Assembly (NCBI RefSeq): GCF_029193815.1
Contig: NZ_JARFVC010000015.1
Span: forward strand, 1-64,000
Source of the DNA: Cytobacillus sp. S13-E01
GTDB lineage: Bacteria; Bacillota; Bacilli; Bacillales; Bacillaceae_L
Direction: 5' to 3'
DNA: 64,000 nt
Position 1 is the first letter of the stretch; every line of letters starts with the position of its first letter. Below are positions 51,921 through 61,365 of this stretch, piece by piece. The notes beneath the pieces were generated by a model. That model searched no databases. It saw only the letters and a list, made by a program, of their open reading frames with translations, and was not told the origin of the DNA. The position numbers and the translations under genes are program-made.

Positions 51921-52036
51921 TTATTAAACCATGCTGATTCCCTCATCTCTTGGTCCTTGAGGGTTCACTCTTTCTTTTTATTTATGGGTGTCAAAGAGGT
52001 GTCAAATCTGTTGTCAGATTGCACGCTTTTGTTCAA

Positions 52037-52259
52037 AGATAAGAAAGTATAAAAGTTTTTACCAAGTTTTAGTGCCTAGCTCCGGGCGCCATCGGCTCTA
52101 TGGTATAAGCCAATCCGTCTGGAAAGTCAAAGAACAACCTTCCAGCCGACTTGCTTATGCTTGACTTGCACAGGATGTGCTGATGTCGATGTTCGCCACA
52201 GGACGTGGCGGGTTTTAATCGACGCGCCGATAGGCGGGCGCGCCTTGCGCTTTTTTTAT
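52037..52259 (+). repeat. dispersed palindromic repeat, long form (type B flank)
   Basis: Left flank AAGATAAGAAAGTATAAAAG, body GCTCCGGGCGCCATCGGCTC, then the extra segment TTGCACAGGATGTGCTGATG…GGACGTGGCGGGTTTTAAT and the end GGCGGGCGCGCC…GCGCTTTTTT. The same long form occurs at 54,803. Confidence 0.85.
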
Positions 52260-52420
52260 TGTCATTTATAGGATTTTCACCTCAAAACGGAACCCTTTAA
52301 TGTTAAAAATCTGCGTTTTCTTATGCAATTAAGTTGTGTAATAAATATGTGATTTAGCTTGTTAATTCGAGTTCCCTACTTCATAACCGAACTACTTAGA
52401 AAATCTTACTGCTTGTATTT

Positions 52421-54055
52421 TTATATTTCAATAAACTTGGAGATGATAAGTGGATTCCGCTTTGTTTTTTTATAAATAAAGTCAGAAAGCGATTTTTTAA
52501 TTTTGTATTCACTAATGTGTCTTTCTTCTAAGAGTTCTAAAATCGTTTTTCTAATGTCTTTAATAAGTTCTTCTGAGTCTCTAATATATACAAACCCTCT
52601 TGAAATAATCTGCGGCAAACCGATGATCTCTCCGTCTTTGCGCAAGATAAAGATAGAGATCATCCCGTGTTCAGATAATACTTTTCGTTCTTGTAGAACA
52701 CTGCGCCCAACTTCACCAATACTGCTTCCGTCTACATAAACAGAAGACCCTGGTACTTTATTCTCAATATGTGCACCGGTGAAGTTAATACCTAAAACAT
52801 CCCCATTGTCCAAAAGGAATGTATTCTCTTTGGCTACGCCACATTGGATGGCCAATGATTGGTGCATTTTTTGCATTTTAAATTCTCCGTGTATGGGTAG
52901 AAAGTATTTTGGTTTCATTAAACGAATCATAAGCTTTTGTTCTTCTTGCGCACCATGACCTGATGTATGGATGTCACTTAATTTATGATTAATTACTTCA
53001 GCACCGGATCTTACCAATTTATCGATCACACGATTAACCGCTACCCCATTACCTGGGATTGGTGATGAAGAAAATATGATAGCGTCCCCTGGAATAACAC
53101 TAATGTACCTATGTCTTCCTTCTGCTATTCTTGATAGTGCTGCAAACGGCTCTCCTTGACTGCCTGTACATAAAATTGTAAGTTCATTTGCTGGGTACCC
53201 TTTTATTTCATGAGCCGTTATAAAGGTTTCAGGAGGTGCACTTATGTATCCAAGTTCCCTGCCTAATGCAATGTTTTTTTCCATACTTCTCCCGATCATA
53301 CAAACTTTTCGGTTTGTAAGGACAGATGCTTTAATCGCTTCTTGTAGTCGATAAATATTCGATGCAAACGTAGCAAAAATGACTCTGCCTTTTTGCTTTT
53401 GTACGATATCTACAATGTTTTTCCCAATTAATTGTTCTGACATTGAAAAGCCAGGTATTTCACTATTTGTACTATCGGATAATAAACACAACACGCCATC
53501 TTTACCAATTTCACCCATACGGATGAGATCGGGTTCTTTTCCTACTGGGGTAAAATCAAATTTAAAATCTCCAGTATGGACGATTTTTCCGAAAGGGGTA
53601 TCGACAACAATACCGTATGAATCTGGAATACTGTGGGTTGTAGCAAAAAAAGTAATTATTAGTTCATTGCATGAGACATCTGTGTCTTCGTTAATTTCAT
53701 GCAGCACAGCGTCTCGTAATAAATGATGTTCCTCTAGCTTACTTTTTATTAATCCAAGCGCAAGTCTACCAGCATAAATAGGGATATTTATACTTTTTAA
53801 TAAAAAGGGAATCCCGCCAATATGATCTTCATGACCGTGTGTGATAAAAAGACCTTTTATTTTATGGGAATTTTCAACAAGGTAGGTATAATCTGGAATA
53901 ATATAGTCTATACCAAACAGCTCACTATCAGGAAATTTGATACCTGAATCAATGATGATAATTGTTTCATTATACTCGACCAGGTACATGTTTTTCCCCA
54001 CTTCACCTAGTCCACCTAAGGGAATTACCTTTACAGTTGTCGCTCTATTTGCCAT
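52421..54055 (-). CDS. ribonuclease J-family metallo-β-lactamase RNase (extra paralogue)
   Basis: 544 residues from ATG 54055 (GGAGGATAAT upstream). The zinc motif HGHEDHIGG (H73, H75, D77, H78), the β-CASP blocks (LLSDSTNSEIPGF, VIFATFASNIYRLQ, TGSQGEPFAALSRIA) and the C-terminal domain are complete. It aligns with RNase J1 of B. subtilis from end to end but lies away from the usual rnjA and rnjB neighbours, so it is probably a third RNase J acting in mRNA decay. Single gene. Confidence 0.9.
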   Translation of the reverse strand: MANRATTVKVIPLGGLGEVGKNMYLVEYNETIIIIDSGIKFPDSELFGIDYIIPDYTYLVENSHKIKGLFITHGHEDHIGGIPFLLKSINIPIYAGRLALGLIKSKLEEHHLLRDAVLHEINEDTDVSCNELIITFFATTHSIPDSYGIVVDTPFGKIVHTGDFKFDFTPVGKEPDLIRMGEIGKDGVLCLLSDSTNSEIPGFSMSEQLIGKNIVDIVQKQKGRVIFATFASNIYRLQEAIKASVLTNRKVCMIGRSMEKNIALGRELGYISAPPETFITAHEIKGYPANELTILCTGSQGEPFAALSRIAEGRHRYISVIPGDAIIFSSSPIPGNGVAVNRVIDKLVRSGAEVINHKLSDIHTSGHGAQEEQKLMIRLMKPKYFLPIHGEFKMQKMHQSLAIQCGVAKENTFLLDNGDVLGINFTGAHIENKVPGSSVYVDGSSIGEVGRSVLQERKVLSEHGMISIFILRKDGEIIGLPQIISRGFVYIRDSEELIKDIRKTILELLEERHISEYKIKKSLSDFIYKKTKRNPLIISKFIEI

Positions 54056-54405
54056 ATTATCCTCCATCAGATGCTCTATTTCTTACTTAAAGTAGAAATT
54101 ATTTTCATCTATTTTAGTTCTTAGACAAAGGAATAATATTTTTATTCCTTAACCTGTACATTGTAAATTTAAATTATCTTTATTCTTTTTGGAAATTAGA
54201 AAGGGGAGAAGAGGATACAAAATCTAAACCGTTCACTTCATCTAACGTATTTCCTTGGCTTTAGCCGTAGTTCTAATCCTTTACCTGAAAAATACTCATA
54301 GCTAAAGGGATATTTCGCTAGGTCTTCAAGTATCGGTTATATTGAAACTGAAATAACATTTTCACCAGTGTGTGGTAATACTGACACTTGCTACTTTTTA
54401 TTACT
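54056..54405. other. gene-free stretch
   Basis: About 350 bp upstream of the RNase J gene. No gene or clear signal seen apart from the leader of that gene. Confidence 0.4.
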
Positions 54406-54588
54406 TTAGAAACGGTCTCCTTTTTTCTGCTTTTCAATAAACTCTGATAAGTCAACTTTTTTTACTCTCCAGTGACGTCCCACCTTAAAAGCAGGTATTT
54501 TCCCTTCTTGTACAAGCTTATAGGTTGTCATATCGCTTATTTGAAGGTACTTTGCTACCTGTGTGATTGTCATAATTTCTTGATCCAT
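54406..54588 (-). CDS. excisionase-family helix-turn-helix protein
   Basis: 60 residues, a single winged helix-turn-helix of the excisionase/BldC type (ITQVAKYLQISDMTTYKLVQ, then GKIPAFKVGRHWRVKKVDL). Such small proteins are often encoded next to molybdate uptake genes in Firmicutes and may control them; here modA is 0.6 kb away and divergent. Start ATG 54588 after GGGGTTGC. No mobile element is seen near it. Confidence 0.85.
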   Translation of the reverse strand: MDQEIMTITQVAKYLQISDMTTYKLVQEGKIPAFKVGRHWRVKKVDLSEFIEKQKKGDRF

Positions 54589-54773
54589 TGGAGCAACCCC
54601 TATAGAATAGTTATTTATTTCTATATTATAATCAGTTCGTTTGAAAACGTCAAAATTATAGATGAATATAAATGGTTATAAAAGGATTAAGTCAATTTTT
54701 TTTGCTAATCAGAATTTATATCCATAAATTCTAAACCACATAAGTGCAACTACGCCTCAGTCTTCGCCCTTTT

Positions 54774-54800
54774 AGGCTCGCCACTCCGGCGAGTTTTCTT
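54774..54800 (+). terminator. hairpin before the repeat
   Basis: CTCGCC/GGCGAG stem with an ACTCC loop followed by TTTTCTTT. No gene on the + strand ends just before it. The region 54,589–55,204 otherwise holds only the dispersed repeat and the modA leader. Confidence 0.5.
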
Positions 54801-54802
54801 TA

Positions 54803-55027
54803 AAAGATAAGAAAGTATAAAAGTTTGTACCTAGTTTTAGTGTCTAGCTCCGGGCGCAATCGGCTCTATGGTATAAGCCAAGCCCTTCCCGAAGGCAAAA
54901 AACGCCTTCAGTCAGGGCTCGTCTTATGCTTGACTTGCACAGGATGTGCTGATGTCGATGTTCGCCACAGGACGTGGCGGGTTTTAATCGACGTTCCCCG
55001 AGGCGGGCGCCCTGCGCTTTTCTTATA
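54803..55027 (+). repeat. dispersed palindromic repeat, long form (type B flank)
   Basis: Same left flank, GC-rich body and inserted TTGCACAGGATGTGCTGATG segment as the copy at 52,037. The inner stem differs (AAGGCAAAAAACGCCTT type), as in the copy at 58,443. Confidence 0.87.
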
Positions 55028-55204
55028 ATATGCATGGGTGTGGTGTTTGTTTAATATATGAAAATGTAGTTAGTTTTTCTAGAGAACTTTTACCCCGAAA
55101 CCGATTATTGATTAGAGATATTTCCATTTGCTACTACTTTTTTAGTAAAAGGAACGATTTTCATTTATAATAGTATGTAGTTTAGTTTTAAAAAGGAGAT
55201 CAGA

Positions 55205-55975
55205 ATGATAGCTAACAAAGTTTCACTATTATTATTAAGTGTTACCTTACTATTTGTCACTGGTTGCAATAACCAAGCTCAAAAAAATGAGATAACAATC
55301 GCAGCTGCATCAGATGTGTATTTGGCTTTTACTGAGATTGGTGAATTGTTTAAAGAAGAAACTGGTATTAATGTTACCTTTAGTTTTGGTTCAACTGGAC
55401 AACTCAGTAAACAAATTGAAGAGGGTGCTCCGTTTGATTTATTTGCAGCAGCAAATGATTCATTCATTCGAGATTTAAGTGAAAAAAAATCAATAATAAG
55501 TGATTATCAAAAGATATATGCTATCGGACGTTTAGGAGTCTATTACCCACACTTGGAAACGATGGATTTTAACGTAAATCAGCAGTTACTTGATACAACT
55601 ATAAAAACGATTGCCATTGCTAATCCTGAACACGCACCTTACGGAAAAGCAGCTAAAGAGGCGCTTGAATCGATGGGGATTTGGGACCAGGTTAAAGAAA
55701 AGGTAGTTTATGCTGAAAATATTAGACAAGCCTATCAATTTGTTGAGACGGGAAATGCTGATGTTGGGATTATTGCACGAGCTTTAATTGAGGAACAAAC
55801 GGTAGATAAGTTTTTACTCTTGGATAGTCAAACACATCAGCCCATTACTCAAACCTTTGGCATACCAGCACAATCGAAGAATAAGGCTTTTTCAAAACAA
55901 TTTGTTGACTTTGTAATGAGTGATACGGGCCAAGAAATTTTAATCAAATACGGATTTGAGATTCCGCAGGAGTAA
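55205..55975 (+). CDS. modA: molybdate ABC transporter binding lipoprotein ModA
   Basis: 256 residues. Signal peptide with lipobox VTGC (Cys21). Periplasmic-binding fold of the ModA type: ITIAAASDVYLAFTEIGELF, VTFSFGSTGQLSKQIEEGAP, DLFAAANDSFI, then AIANPEHAPYGKAAKEAL. Binds molybdate or tungstate for molybdenum cofactor synthesis. Ribosome site AAAGGAGAT before ATG 55205. Confidence 0.94.
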   Translation: MIANKVSLLLLSVTLLFVTGCNNQAQKNEITIAAASDVYLAFTEIGELFKEETGINVTFSFGSTGQLSKQIEEGAPFDLFAAANDSFIRDLSEKKSIISDYQKIYAIGRLGVYYPHLETMDFNVNQQLLDTTIKTIAIANPEHAPYGKAAKEALESMGIWDQVKEKVVYAENIRQAYQFVETGNADVGIIARALIEEQTVDKFLLLDSQTHQPITQTFGIPAQSKNKAFSKQFVDFVMSDTGQEILIKYGFEIPQE

Positions 55976-55977
55976 GC

Positions 55978-56637
55978 ATGGAACCAATATTTTTTCCACT
56001 TTATTTATCATTAAAAATAGCATTTATCGCTACCATTTTATCTTTTATATTAGGTATCATTTTTGCCTGGATTTTTACATTTAAGAAAAATGCTTGGACA
56101 GAGCTTCTTTCGTTACTTGTTACCTTACCATTAATTTTGCCCCCAACTGTTTTGGGATATTATTTGCTCATTGCAATCGGAAATAATAGTACATTAGGGC
56201 GGCTTATTGAATCGCTAACTGGAGGGCAATTAATCTTCACTTGGAAGGCTGCAGTAATTGCAGCTACAATTGCTTCATTACCACTATTAATACGCCCAAT
56301 TCAAGTTGCGTTTGAATCAATTGAAGCAGATATATTGAATTCGGCTAGGTTAGATGGAGCAACGAACTGGGACCTATTACGAGCTGTGATTCTTCCTTTA
56401 TCATATAAAGGGGTGTTAGCAGGTGTAGTCCTTGGATTTGCTAGAGCAATGGGGGAATTTGGCGCAACCTTGATGGTAGCAGGAAACATTCCTGGTAAAA
56501 CACAAACACTTTCCATCGCAATCTATGATGCTGTACAAGCTAATCGAATGATGGATGCACACACTATGGTTCTTATCTTAAGTATCGCGACAATCACTAT
56601 CCTTTTTATTGTCCATAGATGGTTAAATAAAGGATGA
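55978..56637 (+). CDS. modB: molybdate ABC transporter permease ModB
   Basis: 219 residues, five membrane segments. LPLILPPTVLGYYLL and the EAA-type loop with ARAMGEFGATLMVAGNIPG are typical of ModB. Starts 2 nt after modA with GCAGGAG inside modA. No modC ATPase gene follows; the next gene is unrelated, so the ATPase must be encoded elsewhere or shared. Confidence 0.94.
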   Translation: MEPIFFPLYLSLKIAFIATILSFILGIIFAWIFTFKKNAWTELLSLLVTLPLILPPTVLGYYLLIAIGNNSTLGRLIESLTGGQLIFTWKAAVIAATIASLPLLIRPIQVAFESIEADILNSARLDGATNWDLLRAVILPLSYKGVLAGVVLGFARAMGEFGATLMVAGNIPGKTQTLSIAIYDAVQANRMMDAHTMVLILSIATITILFIVHRWLNKG

Positions 56638-56664
56638 AATATTAAGGTTGTCGACACCTTCGAT

Positions 56665-56727
56665 TTCGACACCTTCACGGAAGATGTCGAATGCTGTTTT
56701 TTCGACATGTTCACGGAAGGTGTCGAA
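56665..56727. repeat. two 27-bp imperfect palindromes in tandem
   Basis: TTCGACACCTTCACGGAAGA–TGTCGAA at 56665–56691 and TTCGACATGTTCACGGAAGG–TGTCGAA at 56701–56727, spaced 36 bp. A third partial arm (TCGACACCTTCG) lies at 56,651. The second is followed by AAAAGTTTTT and may end modAB transcripts. Confidence 0.75.
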
Positions 56728-56869
56728 AAGTTTTTAACTCTTTTTTTCTTTGTGAGGCCAGAAATAAATATTATAATATTCAGAAAACAAATAAAATAAT
56801 GTATTTTCTGTTAGATATAATTTATAATCAATATGAAGACAAACTTAAAAATGTAAAGGGGGAAATTAA

Positions 56870-58360
56870 TTGGAACAGTTTGCGAATTGGTTAAGTGGAA
56901 TCATCTGGAGCCAAGCACTTATTATTTTATGCTTAGGGATTGGCTTGTACTTCACACTTGCAACTAGGTTTATGCAAGTAAGGCATGTGAAAGACATGGT
57001 AAAATTACTGTTTACAAAAAACAAGTCGTCCGCAGGAATCTCTTCATTTCAGGCACTTAGTTTATCATTATCTGGAAGGGTAGGGACAGGTAATATAGCT
57101 GGGGTAGCTACTGCGATTGCGTACGGAGGACCGGGGGCTGTGTTTTGGATGTGGCTTATTGCCTTTTTAGGTGCTGGGTCTGCATTTATTGAGTCTGCGT
57201 TAGGTCAGGTTTATAAAACAAAGAAAGATGGACAATATCGTGGGGGGCCTGCATTCTACATTGAAAAGGGCTTGAATATAAAATGGTATGCTATATTGTT
57301 TGCGGTTGTGACAGTAATTGCAACTGGAGCGTTGTTACCAGGGGTTCAAGCAAATAGTATTGCCACAGGTATTGATAATGCCTTTGGAATCAGCCCATGG
57401 ATCACCGGATTAGTTATTGTTATAGCATTAGCTCTTATCATTTTTGGTGGTGTTAAACGTATCGCTCGTACAGCTGAATTTGTTGTGCCATTCATGGCGA
57501 TAGGTTATATCATTGTATCATTAATCGTTATTGCATTAAATGCTTCTGAAATTCCAGCAGTTATCTCACTTATATTTTCAAGTGCTTTTGGCTCAAATGC
57601 TGCCTTTGGAGGTATACTAGGTGCTGCGATTTCATGGGGAGTAAAACGTGGAATTTATTCGAATGAGGCAGGACAAGGAACGGGTCCACATGCTGCAGCT
57701 GCAGCGGAAGTTTCTCATCCAGCTAAACAAGGACTTGTTCAAGCTTTTTCTGTATACGTTGATACATGGTTAGTTTGTACGGCTACAGCCTTTATGATTC
57801 TTTTTACAGGAATGTACAATGTAGTACCAGAAGGGCAAGAAGCAATTGTTACAACACTTGGTGAAATGGAACCAGGTCCAGGTTACACTCAAGAAGCAGT
57901 TGAATCTGTATTACCAGGCTTTGGTGCTCCATTTGTAGCTATTTCCTTACTATTTTTCGCATTTACGACAATTATGGCTTACTATTATATGGCAGAAACA
58001 AACCTTACCTATATTAACGGGAAGATCAGGCGTGTTTGGACAGAGCATATTTTAAAAATTGTTATTTTAGGAATGGTATTTTACGGAAGTGTTAAAACGG
58101 CAGGACTTGCGTGGACATTAGGGGATATTGGTGTAGGAAGTATGGCGTGGATTAACCTTATCGCCATTGTACTCTTATCAAAACCAGCCTTGAAAGTTCT
58201 TAAAGACTATGAAGCTCAGAAAAAAGAAGGAAAAGACCCTGTATTTGATCCTGTAAAGCTCGGTATTACAGGTGCTGATTTCTGGGAAAAAGAATATAAA
58301 TATGAAGCTCAAGAACAATCAAACGGAGGAGTATCCGGCAAAACAATTGATAAAAACTAA
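56870..58360 (+). CDS. sodium:alanine symporter (AGCS family)
   Basis: 496 residues, about 10–11 membrane segments, start TTG 56870 after AAAGGGGGAAA. Family signatures: FQALSLSLSGRVGTGNIAGV, GGPGAVFWMWLIAFLGAGSA and GIYSNEAGQGTGPHAAAAAE. Imports alanine, glycine or glutamine with Na+. Similar to AlsT/YrbD-type proteins of Bacillus. Confidence 0.94.
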   Translation: MEQFANWLSGIIWSQALIILCLGIGLYFTLATRFMQVRHVKDMVKLLFTKNKSSAGISSFQALSLSLSGRVGTGNIAGVATAIAYGGPGAVFWMWLIAFLGAGSAFIESALGQVYKTKKDGQYRGGPAFYIEKGLNIKWYAILFAVVTVIATGALLPGVQANSIATGIDNAFGISPWITGLVIVIALALIIFGGVKRIARTAEFVVPFMAIGYIIVSLIVIALNASEIPAVISLIFSSAFGSNAAFGGILGAAISWGVKRGIYSNEAGQGTGPHAAAAAEVSHPAKQGLVQAFSVYVDTWLVCTATAFMILFTGMYNVVPEGQEAIVTTLGEMEPGPGYTQEAVESVLPGFGAPFVAISLLFFAFTTIMAYYYMAETNLTYINGKIRRVWTEHILKIVILGMVFYGSVKTAGLAWTLGDIGVGSMAWINLIAIVLLSKPALKVLKDYEAQKKEGKDPVFDPVKLGITGADFWEKEYKYEAQEQSNGGVSGKTIDKN

Positions 58361-58402
58361 TCAGTTTATTAGGAAAATATTTTAAAAGAATAATTAAATC
58401 AA

Positions 58403-58441
58403 GCATCCACTCTTGTTAGAGAATAGGGTGCTTGTTTTTTT
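58403..58441 (+). terminator. terminator after the symporter gene
   Basis: AAGCATCC pairs with GGGTGCTT around a ~20-nt loop, followed by GTTTTTTT. Confidence 0.85.
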
Positions 58442-58442
58442 A

Positions 58443-58606
58443 AAAGATAAGAAAGTTTAAAAGTTTGTACCTAGTTTTAGTGTCTAGCTCCGGGCGCCAT
58501 CGGACCTGAGGTCATAAGCCAATCCGTTCCTGAAGGCAAAAAACGCCTTCAGTCATGGCTTGTCTTATGCTTGTCGCCAAAAGGCGGGCGCCTTGAGCTT
58601 TTCTTA
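58443..58606 (+). repeat. dispersed palindromic repeat, full copy (type B flank)
   Basis: AAGATAAGAAAGTTTAAAAG flank, GTCTAGCTCCGGGCGCCATC, inner stem (GAAGGCAAAAAACGCCTTC), GTCGCCAAAAGGCGGGCGCC and the CTTTTCTTA end. Its right end abuts the stop of the MFS remnant. Confidence 0.88.
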
Positions 58607-58837
58607 TTACACGTTTGTACTGCTTTCTATATGTTCTTTTGTAACGACCCGACTTTTTCCATGAAGAAAATAGTATATAATAAGCCCAAATAATCCTGCT
58701 TCTGATTCAGTGGCGTTAAATTCCTGTAATGCGTATATAGGAAGGATTACTAACAAATAGTAAAATGTTAGAAACACAAAAAAGGTACTGAATGAAATCG
58801 TAATAAAGTCTTTTGTCCATAGTTTTGTTTGGGTCAT
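58607..58837 (-). pseudogene. MFS transporter gene with a large internal deletion
   Basis: 76 residues. The first ~50 are a normal MFS N-terminus with the first membrane segment (FITISFSTFFVFLTFYYLLV) and LQEFNATESEAGLF. The last ~25 (GLIIYYFLHGKSRVVTKEH) look like the C-terminal end of such a protein. About 300 internal residues are missing, with the frame kept. Four bases after the MarR gene; once a MarR-controlled exporter. Confidence 0.75.
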
Positions 58838-58840
58838 TTG

Positions 58841-59278
58841 TTATGTCTCCTCTGTTGCCGCTGTCTGAAGGTGAAGAAGCCACTCGGATAGTAGGGTATA
58901 AAGCTGGTCCTGTGACTGTTTTGGAAATCTACTAACTAACTCACGTTTCATTTGAAAAACTGCAGTTTCCCAGTTTGTATATTCTTGCAATGATTTATCT
59001 GTTAGTTTAATAAATTTTGTTCTTTTGTCTTTTCCAGGAATCTGCTCGACAAATCCTTGCTTTAAAAGTCTTTGAATGGTTCTTGTCATAGGTGGTGCCT
59101 CAACCGATAAATAATCGCAAAGTTCTTTTTGTGTCAAAGATCCATTGGTTTTTAACGTAAATAGTACAGACCACTGTGAACTATATAATCCGAAAGGCCC
59201 TAATGCTTCGTTTAGATGCTTCGTTAATTGACGTGATAATTGTTGAATTGAGTGGAATAAATTGTGGTCGTTAATCAT
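58841..59278 (-). CDS. MarR-family regulator
   Basis: 145 residues from ATG 59278 (AGGGGTGTCG upstream). Winged helix-turn-helix of the MarR type (LTQKELCDYLSVEAPPMTRT, IQRLLKQGFVEQIPGKDKRT with the DxR wing). It probably repressed the MFS gene behind it, which is now deleted, so its present target may be itself only. An inverted repeat AGTTACCTAGGTAACT at 59,303–59,318 in its leader is a good operator candidate. Confidence 0.92.
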   Translation of the reverse strand: MINDHNLFHSIQQLSRQLTKHLNEALGPFGLYSSQWSVLFTLKTNGSLTQKELCDYLSVEAPPMTRTIQRLLKQGFVEQIPGKDKRTKFIKLTDKSLQEYTNWETAVFQMKRELVSRFPKQSQDQLYTLLSEWLLHLQTAATEET

Positions 59279-59302
59279 TATCGACACCCCTAGTTAAAAT
59301 AG

Positions 59303-59318
59303 TTACCTAGGTAACTAT
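59303..59318. promoter_or_regulatory. probable MarR operator
   Basis: The perfect 16-bp palindrome AGTTACCTAGGTAACT lies about 25 bp upstream of the MarR start codon, in its promoter region (TATTAT-like −10 on the minus strand nearby). Confidence 0.65.
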
Positions 59319-59442
59319 AATACATAATATGATTTGTTGTCTAGTTCTTAGAAACAATATAGATGGTAAACAAAGGAGATTTAATTGGGAAGGCGAAATG
59401 TAATATAGTACAGAAAAAAGAAGCGTAGAGGGTGACATTTGA

Positions 59443-60129
59443 GTGGTAATTGACTATGTTTTATTACAAAAGCTAATTTTATCATTAGTTTTAGGGGCTG
59501 CTGTTGGTTTTGAGAGAGAATTAAAGAAGAAGCCACTAGGTTTAAAAACCACCATCATAATATCCGTAAGTTCATGTTTACTTACAATAGTCTCAATTGA
59601 AGCTGCAGATTTGTATGCAGTTCCTTATGAAAAGCCTATGGATCCCCTAAGGCTTGCTGCACAAATCATTTCAGGGGTAGGTTTTTTAGGGGCAGGAGCG
59701 ATATTACGTCGAAACAATGATGTGATAAGTGGGTTAACAACAGCTGCAATGATCTGGATGGCCGCTGGACTTGGGCTTACAGTTGGCGCAGGTTTTTATA
59801 TAGAAGCAGTCTATGCAACTGCTATTATGTTTATTGCGATTGAATTACTAAGTCCGCTATTAAAACGAATTGGTCCGAAAACTCTTCGTGAGAAAGAATT
59901 GAAATTAAGAATTGAAGTGAATAGAGAAGTTGTTTTAAAAGACACCTTTCAAAAAATAAGGGATCTTAAAATCCATATCGAACGAGTGCGAATTAAAGAT
60001 ATAAATGAAAAAGAGTATCGTGTCGTAGATTTAGTGGTTACGATTCATCAAAAAAGATATACATCAGATGTATATGATGATTTAAAATTAATCGATGATA
60101 TCCACTCAATTGAGATAGAGCTTTTGTAG
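59443..60129 (+). CDS. MgtC/SapB-family membrane protein
   Basis: 228 residues, start GTG 59443 after GAGGGTGAC. The N-terminal MgtC domain (about 1–145) has the family motif LVLGAAVGFEREL and GVGFLGAGAILRRNNDVISG with several membrane segments. A C-terminal ACT-like soluble domain follows (about 160–228). Family members act in Mg2+ homeostasis or inhibit F-type ATPase. Single gene. Confidence 0.92.
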   Translation: MVIDYVLLQKLILSLVLGAAVGFERELKKKPLGLKTTIIISVSSCLLTIVSIEAADLYAVPYEKPMDPLRLAAQIISGVGFLGAGAILRRNNDVISGLTTAAMIWMAAGLGLTVGAGFYIEAVYATAIMFIAIELLSPLLKRIGPKTLREKELKLRIEVNREVVLKDTFQKIRDLKIHIERVRIKDINEKEYRVVDLVVTIHQKRYTSDVYDDLKLIDDIHSIEIELL

Positions 60130-60377
60130 GTATTTAAATAGCTGGCAGGAGTGTAATAATATCTTGGTTTTTTTTTAAAAAAAGTTCGTCGTATAAAAAA
60201 ATTAATTATGTAAATTATAAACCTGTATAACTACTCAATTGTCTTTCATATACACCTATTTCTATTGGATTAGAAAATTATCCCCTAATTATAAAAAAAG
60301 AGAATATAATCCATCCATTCAAACAAGCTAAAAACAATTGAAACTTGCTTGACAATAGAAATAAAGGAGAAATTTTA

Positions 60378-61196
60378 ATGCAGCTTACTCCAAAGCAATT
60401 AGTCGAATTACATGGTTTTAATAATCTTACGAAATCATTAAGCTTTAATATGTATGATATATGTTATACAAAAACAAAAGAAGAACGAGATGCTTACCTC
60501 AACTATATTGATGAACAATACAATGCACAAAGGTTAACTAAGACCCTTTCAAACGTAACGGATATTATCGGTGCTAACATCTTAAATGTCGCTAAACAAG
60601 ATTATGTGCCACAGGGTGCCAGTGTAACTATACTCGTTTCTGAAGGTCCGGTAGATGAATCACCGGTAGAATCGTTCGAGGAATCTCCCGGTCCAATACC
60701 AGGCTCAGTTATTGCTCAATTGGATAAGAGTCATATTACAGTTCACACATACCCGGAGTCCCATCCCGATGAAGGCATAAGTACATTCCGTGCAGATATT
60801 GATGTCTCTACCTGCGGAGAAATATCGCCTCTTAAAGCCTTGCACTATTTAATTCACTCATTTGAGACAGATGTAATGACCATTGATTATCGTGTCCGTG
60901 GTTTTACTAGGGATGTAAATGGCCATAAACTGTTTATTGATCATGAAATTAACTCCATCCAGAACTATATACCTGATGAAATTCAAATGTACTATGACAT
61001 GATTGATGTTAACGTCTATCAAGAAAATATTTTTCACACAAAATGTAAACTTAAAGAATTTGATCTAGATAATTACCTATTTGGGTATAAAAAAGATAAA
61101 TTGACTCCAGATGAACAAGATATCATTACACATAAGCTAAAATCAGAAATGGATGAAATTTTTTACGGGAAAAACATTAATAATGGGCTAATGTAA
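60378..61196 (+). CDS. speD: S-adenosylmethionine decarboxylase proenzyme, class 1A (E. coli type)
   Basis: 272 residues from ATG 60378 (AAAGGAG upstream). Makes decarboxylated SAM, the aminopropyl donor for spermidine. Self-cleaves at Lys117–Ser118 in [17 protein letters not shown], turning Ser118 into the pyruvoyl cofactor. [16 protein letters not shown] and [16 protein letters not shown] are typical of the long class 1A form. B. subtilis uses the short 1B form, so this is a different type. Confidence 0.95.
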   Translation: MQLTPKQLVELHGFNNLTKSLSFNMYDICYTKTKEERDAYLNYIDEQYNAQRLTKTLSNVTDIIGANILNVAKQDYVPQGASVTILVSEGPVDESPVESFEESPGPIPGSVIAQLDKSHITVHTYPESHPDEGISTFRADIDVSTCGEISPLKALHYLIHSFETDVMTIDYRVRGFTRDVNGHKLFIDHEINSIQNYIPDEIQMYYDMIDVNVYQENIFHTKCKLKEFDLDNYLFGYKKDKLTPDEQDIITHKLKSEMDEIFYGKNINNGLM

Positions 61197-61202
61197 GTAA
61201 AA

Positions 61203-61238
61203 GACACGCTTGGATAGCTAAATATTCAAGCGTGTTTT
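61203..61238 (+). terminator. terminator after speD
   Basis: ACACGCTTG/CAAGCGTGT stem with a 14-nt loop followed by TTTTA. Confidence 0.85.
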
Positions 61239-61365
61239 ATAGAAAATGACAAAGACTTTTATTGAGGGATTTCGTCTTTCGTTTATTTCGAATGATTGTG
61301 TTATCTTCGAAATTTGTAATTTATTAATTTTTCGACAAATACTAGTAATTAGCACTCTTTTCTGT

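Noticed and set aside
60130..60377. SAM or other riboswitch upstream of speD
   Set aside because: No conserved aptamer elements or terminator/antiterminator pair could be seen in the AT-rich leader.
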